Positions 1-12,140 of a stretch of DNA of 64,000 nt are shown in pieces. Origin of the DNA: Larix kaempferi (taxonomy: Eukaryota; Streptophyta; Pinopsida; Pinales; Pinaceae); the NCBI GenBank assembly GCA_027924585.1, contig BSBM01000917.1:8609501-8673500 (forward strand). Direction: 5' to 3'. The position numbers and the translations under genes are program-made. Under the pieces are notes generated by a model. That model saw nothing but the letters and a program-made list of their open reading frames with translations. It was not told the origin of the DNA and searched no databases. Position 1 is the stretch's first letter, and each line of letters opens with the position of its first letter.

Positions 1-2
1 GT

Positions 3-221
3 GGCCCTGTGTTGGGCATTCCTAAGGGTGGAGTGTTTCCCATATTAGGCATACCCAAGGGGGTGGTTGCTGCCATGGATGGCACCGCAGTAGAAGGGTC
101 TGTGGATGTCTCGCCTATGGTGCTGGTAAAGAGTGGGTCAAATGGTGTTCCCGCCATAAGGTTGGTTGGGAATAACGCAGTGGGGTTTTCAGATTCTGCC
201 TCAGAATCAGATGTGAAGTGA
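3..221 (+). CDS. Possible 3' end of an unrecognised ORF (partial at window edge)
   Basis: The frame is open from the first bases of the window to a TGA at 219-221, about 72 codons, so any true start lies outside. The translation begins with a short internal duplication around 'LGIPKG' (two copies within about 20 residues) and ends in an acidic, serine-rich tail (SDSASESD). I recognise no domain or family. The neighbourhood is repeat-rich and the stretch could be the tail of a transposon protein or a chance frame. Low confidence. Confidence 0.2.
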   Translation, partial: GPVLGIPKGGVFPILGIPKGVVAAMDGTAVEGSVDVSPMVLVKSGSNGVPAIRLVGNNAVGFSDSASESDVK

Positions 222-508
222 GGCGTGTCAGAATCGGATGACTGTCTGGTTGACCGACGATGTGTCGAGTCAAGGGATAAGGCTCGGCGTCGGTGACGTG
301 GCGAGCCAAGTAGACTGAACTCTGGGAGTCGCCTTGAAGATGACGAGAGCGTCTAAAATTCTCAATGGTGAGAAATAAGTTTTTGTGTAAAAATCTTATG
401 TGTAAAATGGTAATATATAAAAAACTCAAAACCCTAATGCAACCAAGGGTGCAAGAAGGGGAGTGAAAAATGAAGGCTCTCAGGCCAAAAAATCAACCTC
501 AAAAAAGG
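222..508. other. Non-coding stretch, nothing recognised
   Basis: No frame of useful length and no RNA gene or element terminus is recognised. Base composition shifts from mixed to AT-rich after about 355. Confidence 0.5.
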
Positions 509-540
509 CACTTATTATAGCAGTTGTGCTATAATAAGTG
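509..540. repeat. Perfect 14-bp inverted repeat with 4-nt loop
   Basis: The arms are 509-522 (CACTTATTATAGCA) and 527-540 (TGCTATAATAAGTG). They are exact reverse complements around the loop GTTG. The arms are AT-rich with only four G/C each. No T-run follows directly. It may be a cruciform, a small hairpin RNA segment or a relic of a small transposon. No function can be assigned. Confidence 0.8.
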
Positions 541-1252
541 GAGGGATGCAAAAAATGGTTAGAGTACCAACATGCAAACAGCTTCTAGAAAAAATAGGTG
601 TAACTAGACCAAAGGTGGGTTGAATCATGCAAACACCTAACTAAAAGTATTGTGAATCAACAAACGATATTCTCTGCAAGGTGATGAAATCCAAGTCAGA
701 CAATATGAGTGTTGAGTCAACGGCTAGATATCCCCCTACTGGGAGGGACACCGGGTAATCAATCCTAAAGAATGGCTACTAGGATACTCCGTTCATGACA
801 CGTCGAGAAAAGGTAAATCTGCCGTTTGGTCCTTTATCGCAATACCCCCATACAGGGATATCCCGAGAACTGCGAATGGTATCCCTTCGGTTACTGAATG
901 GATTTCGGTATTCCACTCAAGCTTCCGGAACCATCCTCGCGACTTAAACCCTCCTAGGGGAGAGGCCTTCCCATAAACCGATTGTGACCGTGCCAATAAA
1001 TACTAGGAGATTTTAGATCCCTAATGGACAACAACTATGTCTCAGATGTAATATCTGAGGGGTGTTATTGGAACACCTATCCCCCCAATACTACCTAGCT
1101 ACAAAGTTCTTTTAGTGTTCCCCAAGTGGGGTTAAAAGTGGTTTGAAATTAGGGTAAGTTTTAAGGCTCAGTTTAAAATTAGTGTTTGAGTGGGTGCACG
1201 TGTGATATTTTAAACTGAAATTGAAAAAGCAAATGCTAAGTATTCAAAAAAC
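541..1252. other. Unassigned intergenic stretch
   Basis: No supportable gene. The part at roughly 720-1020 is less AT-rich than its flanks and has a 67-codon minus-strand frame with no recognisable domain. This could be a remnant of a larger retroelement, but no LTR, primer-binding site or pol motif was found to support that. Confidence 0.4.
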
Positions 1253-1392
1253 AAAGGATCTTTTGAAATAAAAAGCAAATATAATGACTTTTTCAATAAA
1301 TGGAAATTAAATGCTTTTCAAGGACTATTAAAAAAAAAAGGATCTTTTGAAATATGAAAGCAAATAATATGACTTCTTTACGAAATAAATGG
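1253..1392. repeat. Imperfect direct repeat, two copies 84 bp apart
   Basis: A unit starting 'aaaggatcttttgaaat' at 1253 and running to 'aaataaatgg'-like sequence at 1303 recurs at 1337-1392, with small indels. The region is AT-rich and non-coding. Confidence 0.6.
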
Positions 1393-1657
1393 ATTTCTTT
1401 TAAAAGTTTGCTATGGGCAAAAATATCAAAGAAGTAAATAGTAAAATTTTTAATCTAGATAAAATGCAATCAAATCCTTCTTTCAATTTCTGAAAATATT
1501 TAAAAAGACTTTTTCACATGTGCATTCTAAATAGTAAAATTTTTCTATGGCTGTAAAATATGCAGGATTTCTAATATTGGAAAATGTGCTATGTGGGCAG
1601 AAAATACAGTAAGAAATTAATTTTTTAAACGATTCGGCCGAATGAAAAAATTAGCAT
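1393..1657. other. AT-rich non-coding stretch
   Basis: Strongly AT-rich sequence with no recognised gene or element. It leads into an abrupt GC-rich minisatellite. Confidence 0.5.
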
Positions 1658-1940
1658 CGCGGGTTTTCACAGAAAAGCCGCGATGGACCGCGTGGGTTTC
1701 AGTCGCAAAGTTGCGATAGGCAGCGCGGTTTTTGACCGCGAAGCCGCGATGTGCAGCATGGGACTTTGTCACACAGTCGCGATGTCCAGCGCGAAAAATG
1801 TCCACGAAGCCGTGATGTGCAACGCGCTAAATGGCCGCGAAGCCGCGGTGAACCGTGCGGAAAAACGCCGCGCAGTCGCGATGAGCTGCGCGACTGTTGG
1901 GCAAAAAGCCGCGAGACGAAAGCCGTACACGGACGCCGAA
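1658..1940. repeat. GC-rich 33-bp minisatellite
   Basis: A core like 'gccgcgatg' recurs with a strict 33-bp spacing. The 'cgat' (or one-base variant) starts at 1681, 1714, 1747, 1780, 1813, 1846, 1879 and 1912, so there are about eight units. Units differ mostly by single-base changes with no indel. Because 33 is divisible by 3, a frame free of stops in one unit stays free in the next. This explains the overlapping 62- to 98-codon frames on both strands here, including an 11-residue repeat (TSRLRGHFSRW-like) on the minus strand. I see no independent sign that any of them is a gene. Confidence 0.85.
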
Positions 1941-2831
1941 AAATGAACTCAAAAATTGAGAATTTCGGGCTGTTAATGGCTAAAACATGGGCCAAGACCT
2001 AGAATAGTAATGGATCTACTGTCTAGGGTGGCAGATCTATGAATTAAACTAACTAATAGTATCAAAAAGTAAGATTTAAAGCAAAAGTGAGATCTAAAGA
2101 TTCAAAAAGCAGCGGAGTCGCCAAAAACTGTTGGCTTGGTTTTGCAACCAAGCTTAGTGCTATGGGCACCTGCTAACTAGTAGCAACAGTTTCAATAGAA
2201 ATAAACAACAATAAACTAAATCTAAACTAAACTAAACCAGCATGTGCATTTTTGAATTAAAGAACAAGAACAAGAAATATGAGAAATAATTTTGTATTAA
2301 AAAATGGGGGCAAGCAAATGCTTGCAATAAAAATACCTTCGATTGATGAAGATAGTTGGGAAGCTCCAATGGTGAGTAGCTCCAATCTCCAATGGGTCCT
2401 TTCTCCAAGGTTGCTACAATGGCCAAAACTCAAGGGAGATTTTGGCAGCATGAGGATAGGAATATGGATGGATGTGAAATGAGGAGCCCCTACCACCTTT
2501 TTATAGGTTTTGGTGGTGGGGAATACCATTTGTGGTTTTGTGGAAACCAATGGTATTGACCAACATGGTTTAGGTACTTTTCCCTCCTTTTTCCTTTTTT
2601 GAATAAAATTAATATTTTTATTCCCTTTTTAATATTTTTGGGAATTTTGGACCCTTTTTTAGGGTTTTTTATGCTTTTTTAGGAAAAATAATCTTTTTAA
2701 GTGGGAAAAGGGGTGTACTAAGGTCTTTTGGTGACCTTTTGTTGGCTTCAGAGGCTCAGATGGTGGAAAAGTGGACAAATGGGTCATGTGAATAAGGGAA
2801 TGAGCTAGTGAGCACTTTTTAGGTGTTAACA
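1941..2831. other. AT-rich transition to satellite A; no gene recognised
   Basis: No credible coding region. The stretch includes a perfect small hairpin at 2134-2153 (separate entry) next to 'gcggagtcgcca' at 2112-2123, a motif I associate with untranslated parts of plant retroelements, though this is only a recollection. Satellite A begins at about 2832 without an obvious element terminus. Confidence 0.4.
2134..2153. repeat. Perfect 8-bp-arm hairpin
   Basis: The arms GCTTGGTT (2134-2141) and AACCAAGC (2146-2153) are exact reverse complements around the loop TTGC. No function is assigned. Confidence 0.6.
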
Positions 2832-5800
2832 GACATCCAAATCTATTATCAATTTTCAATTCTGAGAAGTAGGTCAAAATCGAAACGTGACCATGCGTTT
2901 TCTCTAGAGTTGGGCTTAAAGGGGGAGAAAATAGCTCGAAACGTCACGAAAGTGTGCGTGGGCGCTTGTCTACCAATGGGACATGCAAATCTATTCTCAA
3001 ATTTCAATTCCGAGAAGTTGGTCAAATTTGAAACTCGACCGTGTGATTTTGATAGACTTGGGCTTAAAGGGGGAGAAAAAAGCTTGAAACGTCACGAAAG
3101 TTGGTGTGGATGCTTTTCTACCAATGGGACATCCAAATCTATGCTAAATTTTCAATTCCAAGAAGTTGGTGAAAGTCGAAACTCGACCGTGGGTTTTCGC
3201 TAGACTTGGGCTTAAAGGGTGGGAAAATAGCTCAGAACGTAACGAAAGTTGGCGCGTGCACTTGTCTTCCAACGGGACATCAAAATCTACGCTCAATTTT
3301 CAATTCCGAGAAGTTGGTGAAATTTAAAACTCGACCGTGCATTTTCGTTAGACTTGGGCTTAAAGGGTGGGAAAATAGCTCGGAACGTCACGAAAGTTGG
3401 CATGCACACTTGTCTACCAACGGGACATCCAACTCTATGCTCAATTCTCAATGTCGCGAAGTTGGTAAAAGTCGAAACTCAACCGTGCGTTTTCGCTACA
3501 CTTGGGCTTAAAGGGGGAGAAAATAGCTCGGAACGTCACGAAAGTTGGCATGGATGCTTGTATACCAATGGGACATCCAAATCTATTCTCAAACTTCAAT
3601 TCCGAGAATTTGTTCAAAGTTGAAACTCGACCCTGCGTTTTCGCTAGACTTGAGCTTAAAGTGTGGGAAAATAGCTCGGAACGTCACGAAAGTTGGCATG
3701 TGCACTTGTCTACCAACAGGACATCAAAATCTATGCTCAATTTTCAATTCCAAGAAGTAGGTCAACGTCGAAACTCGACTGTGCGTTTTCGCTAGACTTG
3801 GGCTTAAAGGGTGGGAAAATAGCTCGGAACGTCACGAAAGTTGGCGTGCGCACTTGTCTACCAACGGGACATCCAAATCTATGCTCACTTTTCAATTCTG
3901 CGAAGTTGGTTGAAGTCGAAACTCGGCCGTGTGTTTTTGCTAGACGTGGGCTTAAAGCGGGAGAAAATAGCTCGAACGTCACGAAAGTTGGTGTGGATGC
4001 TTGTCTACCAATGGGATATCCAAAACTATTCACAAATTTCTATTCCCAGAAGTTGGTCAAAGTAGAAACACCACCATGCGATTTCGCTAGACTTGAGCTT
4101 AAAGGGTGTGAAATTAGCCCGTAACGTCACGAAAGTTGTTGTGTGCGCATGTCTACAAATGGGACATCCAAATCTATTCTCAATTTTCAATTCTGAGAAG
4201 TAGGTCCAAGACGAAACGCGACCATGCGTTTTCTCTACAATTGGGCTTAAAGGGGGAGAAAATAACTTAGAACATGACGAAAGTTGGTGTGGACGCTTGT
4301 CTACCAATATGACATCCAAAACTATTCTCAAATTTCAATTCCGAGAAGTTGGTCAAAGTTGAAACTTGACTGTGCATTTTCGCTAGAATTGGGCTTAAAG
4401 AGGGAGAAAATAGCTCGGAACGTCACGAAAGTTGGCGTGGACGCTTGTCTACCAATGGGACATCCAAAACTATTCTCAAATTTCAATTCTGAGAAGTTGG
4501 TCCAAGTTGAAACTTGACCATGTGTTTTCGCTAGACTTGGGATTAAAGGGTGGGAAAATAGCTCGGAACGTCACGAAAGTTGGTGTGGATGCTTTTCTCC
4601 ACATGTGACATCCAAAACTATTCTTAAATTTTAATTTAGGGAAGTTGGTCAGAGTTGAAACTCGACCGTGCGTTTTCGCTAGAATTGGGCTTAAAGGGTG
4701 GGAAAATAGCTCGGAACGTCACGAAAGTTGGCATGTGCACTTGTCTACCAACGGGACATCCAAATCTATTCTCAAATTTCAATTCCCAAAAGTTTGTCAA
4801 AGTCGAAACGCCACCATGCGTTTTCGCTAGACTTGAGCTTAAAGGGTTTGAAATTAGCTCCTAACGTCACGAAAGTTGTTGTGCGTGCATGTCTACAAAT
4901 GGGACATCGAAATCTATTCTCGATTTTGATTTCCAAGAAGTAGTTCAAAGCCGAAACGCGACCGTGCATTTTCTCTAGAGTTGGGCTTAAAGGGGGAGAA
5001 AATAGCTCGGAACATCACGAAAGTTAGTGTGGACGCTTTTCTACCAATGGGACATCCAAAACTATTGTCAAATTTCAATTCCGAGAAGTTGGTCAAAGCT
5101 GAAACTCGACCATGCTTTTTCGCTAGACTTGGGCTTAAATGGGGAGAAAATAGCTCGAAACATCACGAAAGTTGGCGTGCGCACTTGTCTACCAACGGGA
5201 CATCCAAATCTATGCTCAATTTTCAATTCTGCGAAGTTGGCCAAAGTCGAAATTCGACCTTTCCTTTTCGACAAAGTTCGGCTTAAAGGAAGAGAAAATA
5301 GCTCGAAACGTCACGAAAGATGGCATGGACGCTTGTCTACCAATGGGACATCCAAATCTATTCTCAAATTTCAATTTCGAGAAGTTGGTCAAAGTTGAAA
5401 CTCGACTATGCGTGTTCGCTAGACTTGGGCTTAAAGGGTGGTAAAATAGCTCGGAATGTCACGAAAGTGTGCGTGGATGCTTGTCTACCAATGGGACATC
5501 CAAATATATTCTCAAATTTAAATTCTGAGAAGTTGGTCAAAGTTGAAAATCGACCGTGCGTTTTCGCTAGACTTGGGATGAAAGGGTGAGAAAATAGCTC
5601 GAAACGTCACGAAAGTTGGCATGCGCACTTGTCTACCAACGGGACATCCAAATCTATGCTCAATTTTCAATTCCGAGAAGTTGGTAAAAGTCGAAACGCC
5701 ACCATGCGTTTTCAATAGACTTGAGCTTATAGGGTGTGAAATTAGCTCGTAACGTCACGAAATTTGCTGTGCGCACATGTCTACAAATGGGACATCCAAA

Positions 5801-8800
5801 TCTATTTTCAATATTGAATTTCGAGAAATAGGTCAAAGCCAAAACGCGACTATGCGTTTTCTCTAGAGTTGGGCTTAAACGGGGAGAAAATAGCTCGAAA
5901 CGTCACGAAAGTTGGTGCGGACGCTTGTCTACCAATGGGACATCCAAAACTATTCTCAAATTTCAATTCCAAGAAGTTGGTCAAAGTTGAAACTTGATCG
6001 TGCGTTTTCGCTAGACTTGGGCTTAAAGTGTGGGAAAATAGCTCGGAATGTCACGAAATTTGGCGTGCACCTTGTCTACCAACGGGACATCCAAATCTAC
6101 TCTCAAATTTCAATTCCGAGAAGTTGGTCAAATTGAAAATGCTACCATGCGGTTTTGCTAGACTTGAGCTTAAAGGGTGTGAAATTAGCTCGGAACATCA
6201 CGAAAGTTGTTGTGCGCGCATTTCTACAAATGGGACATCCAAATCTATTCTCCATTTTCAATTCCGAGAAGTAGGTCAAAGTCGAAACGTGACTGTGCGT
6301 TTTCTCTAAAGTTGGGATTAAATGGGGAGAAAATAGCTTGAAACGTCACGAAAGTTGCTGTGTGCGCATGTCTATAAATGGGACATCCAAAACTATTCTC
6401 AAATTTCAATTTCGAGAAGTTGGTCAAATTTGAAACTTGACCATGCGTTTTTCCTAGACTTGGGCTTAAAGGGGTAGAAAATAGCTTGAAACGTCACGAA
6501 CATGTGCGTGGACGCTTGTCTACCAATGGGACATCCAAATCTATTCTCAAATTTAAATTCTGAGAAGTTCGTCAAATTTGAAACTTGATCGTGCGTTTTT
6601 GCTATACTTGGGCTTAAAGGGGGAGAAAATAGCTCGAAACATCACGAAAGTTGGTGTGGACGCTTGTCTACCAATGTGACATCCAAAACTATTCTCAAAT
6701 TTCAATTCTGAGAAGTTGGTCAAAGTTGAAACTCGACCATGCATTTTCGCTAGACTTGGGATTAAAGGGTGGGAAAATAGCTCGTAATGTCACGAAAGTT
6801 GGCGTGCGCACTTGTCTACCAACGGGATATACAAATCTATGCTCAATTTTCAATTCCTAGAAGTTGGTGAAATTCAAAACTCAACAGTGCGTTTTCGCTA
6901 GACTTGGGCTTAAAGGGTGGGAAAATAGCTCAGAACGTCACGAAAGTTGGCGTGTGCACTTGTCTACCAACGGGACATCAAAATCTATGCTCAATTTTCA
7001 ATTCCGAGAATTTGGTGAAATTTGAAACTCGACCATGCCTTTTCGCTAGACTTGGGCTTAAAGGATGGGAAAATAGCTCGAAACGTCACGAAAGTTGGTG
7101 TGCAAACTTGTCTACCAACGGGACATCCAAATCTATGATCAATTTTCAATTCCGTGAAGTTGGTCAAAGTCGAAACTCGACCGTGCGTTTTCACTACACT
7201 TGGGCTTAAAGGGGGAGAAAATACCTCGGAACGTCACGAAAGTTGGCATGGACGCTTGTCTACCAATGGGACATCCAAATCTATTCTCAAACTTCAATTC
7301 CGAGAAGTTGTTGAAAGTTGAAACTCGACCGTGCGTTTTTGCTAGACATGGGCTTAAAGGGTGGGAAAATAGCTTGGAACGTCACGAAAGTTGGCATGCG
7401 CACTTGTCTACCAATGGGACATCAAAATCTATGCTCAGTTTTCAATTCCAAGAAGTTGGTCAAAGTCGAAACTCGACCGTGCATTTTCGCTAGACTTGGG
7501 CTTAAAGGGTGGGAAAATAGCTCAGAACGTCACGAAAGTTGGCGTGCGCACTTCTCTATCAACGGGACATCCAAATCTATGCTCACTTTTCAATTTCGAG
7601 AAGTTGGTCAAAGTTGAAACTCGACCGTGCGTTTTCGCTAGACTTGTGCTTAAAGGGTGGGAAAATAGATCGGAACGTCACAAAAGTTGGCGTGCGCACT
7701 TGTCTACCATCAGGACATCCAAATCTATTCTCAAATTTCAATTCCCAGAAGTTGGTCAAAGTAGAAACAACACCATGCGTTTTCGCTAGACTTGAGCTTA
7801 AGGGGTGTGAAATTAGCTCGTAAAATCACGAAAATTGTTGTGCGCGCATGTCTACAAATGGGACATCCAAATCTATTCTCAGTTTTCAATTCCGAGAAGT
7901 AGGTCAAAGCTTAAACACGACTGTGTGTTTTCTCTAGAGTTGTGCTTAAAGGGGGAGAAAATAGCTCAGAACGTGACGGAAGTTGGTGTGGACGCTTGTC
8001 TACCAAGGAGACATCCAAAACTATTCTCAAATTTCAATTCCGAGAAGTTGGTCAAAGTCGAAACTTGACCTTGCCTTTTCGCCAAATTTGGGCTTAAAGG
8101 GGGAGCAAATAGCTCGGAACGTCACGAAAGTTGGCATGGATGCTTGTCTACCAACGGGACATCCAAATCTATTCTCAAATTTCAATTCCGAGAAGTTGGT
8201 CAAAGTTGAAACTCGACCGTGCGTGTTTGCTATACTTGGGCTTAAAGGCCAGGAAAATAGCTCGGAACGTCACGAAAGTTGGCGTGGGCACTTGTCTACC
8301 AACGGGACATCCAAATCTATGCTTAATTTTCAATTTCGAGAAGTTGGCCAATGTCGAAACGCTACCATGTGTTTTCGCTAGACTTGAGCTTAAAGGGTGT
8401 GAAATTAGCTCGTAACGTCACGAAAGTTGCCGTGCGTGCATGTCTACAAATGGGACATGCAAATCTTTTCTCTATTTTTAATTCCGAGAAGTGGGTCAAA
8501 GCCGAAACACGACCGTGCGTTTTCTCTAGAGTTGGGCTTAAAGGGTGAGAAAGTAGCTTGGAACGTCACGAAAGTTGGCGTGCACACTTGTCTACCAAGG
8601 GGACATCCAAATCTATTGTCAAATTTCAATTCCCAGAAGTTGGTCAAAGTGGAAACACCACCATGCGTTTTCGCTAGACTTGGGATTAAAGGGTGTGAAA
8701 TTAGCTCGTAATGTCATGAAAATTGCTGTGCGCGCATGTCTACAAATGGGACATCCAAATTTATTCTCAATTTTCAATTCCGAGAAGTAGGTCAAAGACG

Positions 8801-11739
8801 AAACACGACCGTTCATTTTCTCTAGAGTTGGGCTTAAAGGGGGAGAAAATAGCTCAGAACATCACGAAAGTTGGTGTGGACGCTTTTCTCCACATGGGAC
8901 ATCCAAAACTATTCTCAAATTTCAATTCTGGGAAGTTGGTCAGAGTTGAAACTTGGCCGTGCGTTTTCGCTAGACTTGGGCTTAAAGGGTCGGAAGATAG
9001 CTCGAAACGTCATGAAAGTTGGCGTGCGCACTTGTATACCAACGGGACATCCAAATCTATTCTCAAATTTCAATTCCCAAAAGTTGGTCAAAGTCGAAAC
9101 GCCACCATGCGTTTTCGCTAGACTTGAGCTTAAAGGGAGTGAAATTAGCTCGTAACGTCACGAAAGTTGTTGTGCGCGCATGTCTACAAATGGAACATCC
9201 AAATCTATTCTCAATTTTCATTTTCGAGAAGTAGGTAAAAGCCGAAACGCGACCGTGTGTTTTCTCTAGAGTTGGGCTTAAAGGGGGAGAAAAGAACTCG
9301 GAACGTCACGAAAATTGGTGTGGATGATTTTCTACCAATGGGACATCCAAAACTATTGTCAAATTTCAATTCCGAGAAGTTTGTCAAAGTTCAAACTCGA
9401 CCGTGTGTTTTCGCTAGACTTGGGCTTTAAGGAGGATAAAATAGCTCGGAACATCACGAAAGTTGGTGTGCACGCTTGAGTACCAATGGGACATCCAAAT
9501 CTATTCTCAAATTTCAATTCCCAGAAGTTGGTCAAAGTCGAAACGCCACCATGCGTTCTCGCTCGACTTGAGCTTAAAGGGTGTGAAATTAGCTCGTAAC
9601 GTCACGAAAGTTGTTGTGCGCGCATGTCTACAAATGGGACATCCAAATCTATTCTCAATTTTCAATTCTGAGAAGTAGGTCAAAGCCGAAACGCGACCAT
9701 GCGTTTTGTCTAGAGTTGGGCTTAAAGGGGGAGAAAATAGCTCGAAACGTCACGAAAGTGTGTGTGGACGCTTGTTTACCAATGGGACATCCAAATCTAT
9801 TCTCAAATTTAAATTACGAGAAGTTGGTAAAAGTCGAAATGGTGAGAAAATAGCTCGAAACGTCATGAAAGTTGGCGTGCGCACTTGTCTACCAACGAGA
9901 CATCCAAATCTATGCTCAATTTTCAATTCCGAGAAGTTGGCAAAATTCGAAACGCCACCATGTGTTTTCGCTAGACTTGAGCTTAAAGGGTGTGAAATTA
10001 GCTCGTAACGTCACGAAAGTTGCTGTGCGCACATGTCTACAAATGGGACATCCAAATCTATTCTCAATTTTGAATTTCGAGAAGTAGGTCAAAGACGAAA
10101 CGCGACTGTGCATTTTCTCTAGAGTTGTTCTTAAAGTGGGAGAAAATAGCTCAGAACGTCACGAAAGTTGGTGTGGACGCTTTTCTACCAATGGGACATG
10201 CAAAACTATTCTCAAATTTCAATTCCGAGAAGTTGGTCAAAGTTGAAACTCGATCGTGCGTTTTCGTTAGACTTGGGCTTAAAGGGTGGGAAAATAGCTC
10301 CGAACATCACGAAAGTTGGTGTGCGCACTTGTCTACCAACGGGACATCCAAATCTATTCTCAAAATTCTATTCCAAGAAGTTGGTCAAATTCGAAATGCC
10401 ACCATGCGTTTTTGCTAGACTTGAGCTTAAAGGGTGTGAAATTAGCTCGGAACGTCACGAAATTTGTTGTGCACACATGTCTACAAATGAGACATCCAAA
10501 TCTATTCTCAATTTTCAATTCTGAGAAGTAGGTCAAAGCCGAAACCTGACCATGCTATTTCTCTAGAGTTGGGATTAAAGACGGAGAAAATAGCTCAGAA
10601 CGTCACGAAACTTGGTGTGGATGCTTGTCTACCAATGGGACATCCAAACTCTTCTCAAATTTCAATTCCGAGAAGTTGGTCAAATTTGAAACTTGACCGT
10701 GCGTTTTTGCTAGACTTGGGCTTAAAGGGGGAGAAAATAGCTCTAAAGGTCACGAATGTTGGTGTGGACGCTTGTCTACCAATGGGACATCCAAAACTAT
10801 TCTCAAATTTAATTTTCGAGAAGCTGGTCAAAGTTGAAACTCAAGCATGTGTTTTCACTATACTTGGGATTAAAGGGTGGGAAATAGCTCGTAACTTCAT
10901 GAAAGTTGGCATGCGAACTTGTCTACCAACGGGACATCCAAATCTATGCTCAATTTTCAATTTCGAGAAGTTGGTGAAAGTCGAAACTCGACCATGCGTT
11001 TCGCTAGACTTGGGCTTAAAGTGTGGGAAAATAGATCAGAACATCACGAAAGTTGGCTTGCGCACTTTTCTACGAATGGGACATCCAAATCTATGCTCAA
11101 TTTTCAATTCCGTGATGTTGGTCAAAGTCAAAACTCGACCGTGCGTTTTCGCTAGACTTGGGCTTAAAGGGGGAGAAAATAGCTCGGAACGTCATGAAAG
11201 TTGGCATGGATGCTTGTCCACCAATGGGACATCCAAATCTATTCTCAAATTTCAATTCCGAGAAGTTGGTCAAAGTTGAAACTCGACCGTGCATGTTCGC
11301 TAGACTTGGGCTTAAAGGGTGGGAAACTAGCTCGGAACGTCACGAAAGTTGGCGTGCGCACTTGTCTACCAACGGGGCATCCAAATCTATGAACAATTTT
11401 CAATTCCGCGAAGTTAGTCAAAGTCAAAACTCGACCTTTCCTTTTCGCTAAGCTTGGGTTTATAGGGGGAGAAAATAGCTCGGAACATCACGAAATTTGG
11501 TGTGGATGCTTGTCTACCAATGGAACATCCAAAACTGATCTCAAATTTCAATTCCGAGAAGTTGGTCAAAGTTGAAACTGGACCGTGCATTTTCGCTAGA
11601 CTTGGGATTAAAGGGTGGGAAAATAGCTCGGAACGTCACGAAAGTTGGCTTGTGCACTTGTCTACCAACGGGACATCCAAATCTATGCTCAATTTTCAAT
11701 TCCGAGAAGTTGGTGAAAGTCGAAACTCGACCGTGCGTT
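2832..11739 (+). repeat. Satellite A, block 1 (148-bp monomer, about 60 copies)
   Basis: The landmark 'gtcacgaaagttgg' recurs at exactly 148 bp, for example at 3091, 3239, 3387, 3535 and 3683. All monomers point the same way. Several types intermix: type a ('gtgcgcac', 'ctatgctcaattttc'), type b ('gtggacgc', 'caaaactattctc'), type d ('cgccaccatgcg', 'cttgagcttaaag') and type c ('tctacaaatgggac', 'gtaggtcaaagcc', 'tctctagagttggg'). Because 148 = 3x49 + 1, a frame crossing monomers rotates through all three phases, so the 60- to 236-codon frames here are chance products. One monomer lacks 35 bp near 9838. The left edge is ragged and carries no terminal repeat. The type is consistent with plant centromeric satellites; no named family is recognised. 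Confidence 0.95.
8788..10529 (+). repeat. Trimeric higher-order repeat in satellite A (444 bp)
   Basis: The type-c marker 'taggt' (as in 'gtaggtcaaag') falls at 8788, 9232, 9676, 10085 and 10529. The intervals are 444, 444, 409 and 444 bp, that is three monomers each; the short one is explained by the 35-bp deletion near 9838. The usual order is type c, then a type b or a monomer, then type d. Outside this stretch the same marker is spaced by 5, 6, 3, 11, 4 and 2 monomers, so the trimer order is local. Confidence 0.75.
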
Positions 11740-12126
11740 TGTTAGGAACCTATGTCAACCCTTCTCTTTACTATGTTAGTATATTGTTGTTGGACGCATA
11801 TGCTTTGTATTTCGTCCCATAGTATTTGTTGATCCGTAGTTTATATTAGCCCATAGTATTGACCCATAGTATTGGATGCATATGCTTTGTAAGTCGTCCC
11901 ATAGTATTATATGTCCCATGGTTTTGACTCATAGTATTGGGCATAGACTTAGTATATAAGTGTGTGTTGTGGTCATTGAAGGCACCGTGAAGTTAATTGT
12001 ATTGAGTTTGCTCAAAGGAGGTTGCCCCCTCGAAGTGGCCCATGATCAATATAAAAGTGATTCTGAGTTCTATTATTTTTGATATCTCGTGTATTTGCAT
12101 TAATTAATTATTGCAGGTTCATCACA
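11740..12126 (+). repeat. 5' LTR of the gypsy-type element
   Basis: 387 bp, TG...CA ends, same length as the right copy. It carries a 'tatataa' TATA-like box at 11953-11959. A segment of about 38 bp beginning 'tggacgcatatgctttg' at 11791 recurs 82 bp later at 11873, and 'catagtatt' recurs several times. Confidence 0.93.
11953..11959 (+). promoter_or_regulatory. TATA-like box in 5' LTR
   Basis: 'tatataa' is followed by 'gtgtgtgttg', in the position expected of the U3 promoter. The same box is kept in the right LTR at 15228-15234. Confidence 0.5.
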
Positions 12127-12128
12127 TC

Positions 12129-12140
12129 TGGTATCAGAGC
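12129..12140 (+). other. Primer-binding site, tRNA-iMet
   Basis: TGGTATCAGAGC, complementary to the 3' end of plant initiator methionine tRNA, starts two bases after the left LTR. It is where minus-strand DNA synthesis would be primed. Confidence 0.92.

Noticed and set aside
793-996. 67-codon minus-strand frame as a conserved gene
   Set aside because: Nothing recognisable in the translation and no supporting context.
10569-11279. 236-codon open frame in satellite A, and many 60-140-codon frames like it
   Set aside because: They recur every 148 bp, cross monomer borders in rotating phases and have paralogues in all three frames. They are by-products of a satellite with few stops.
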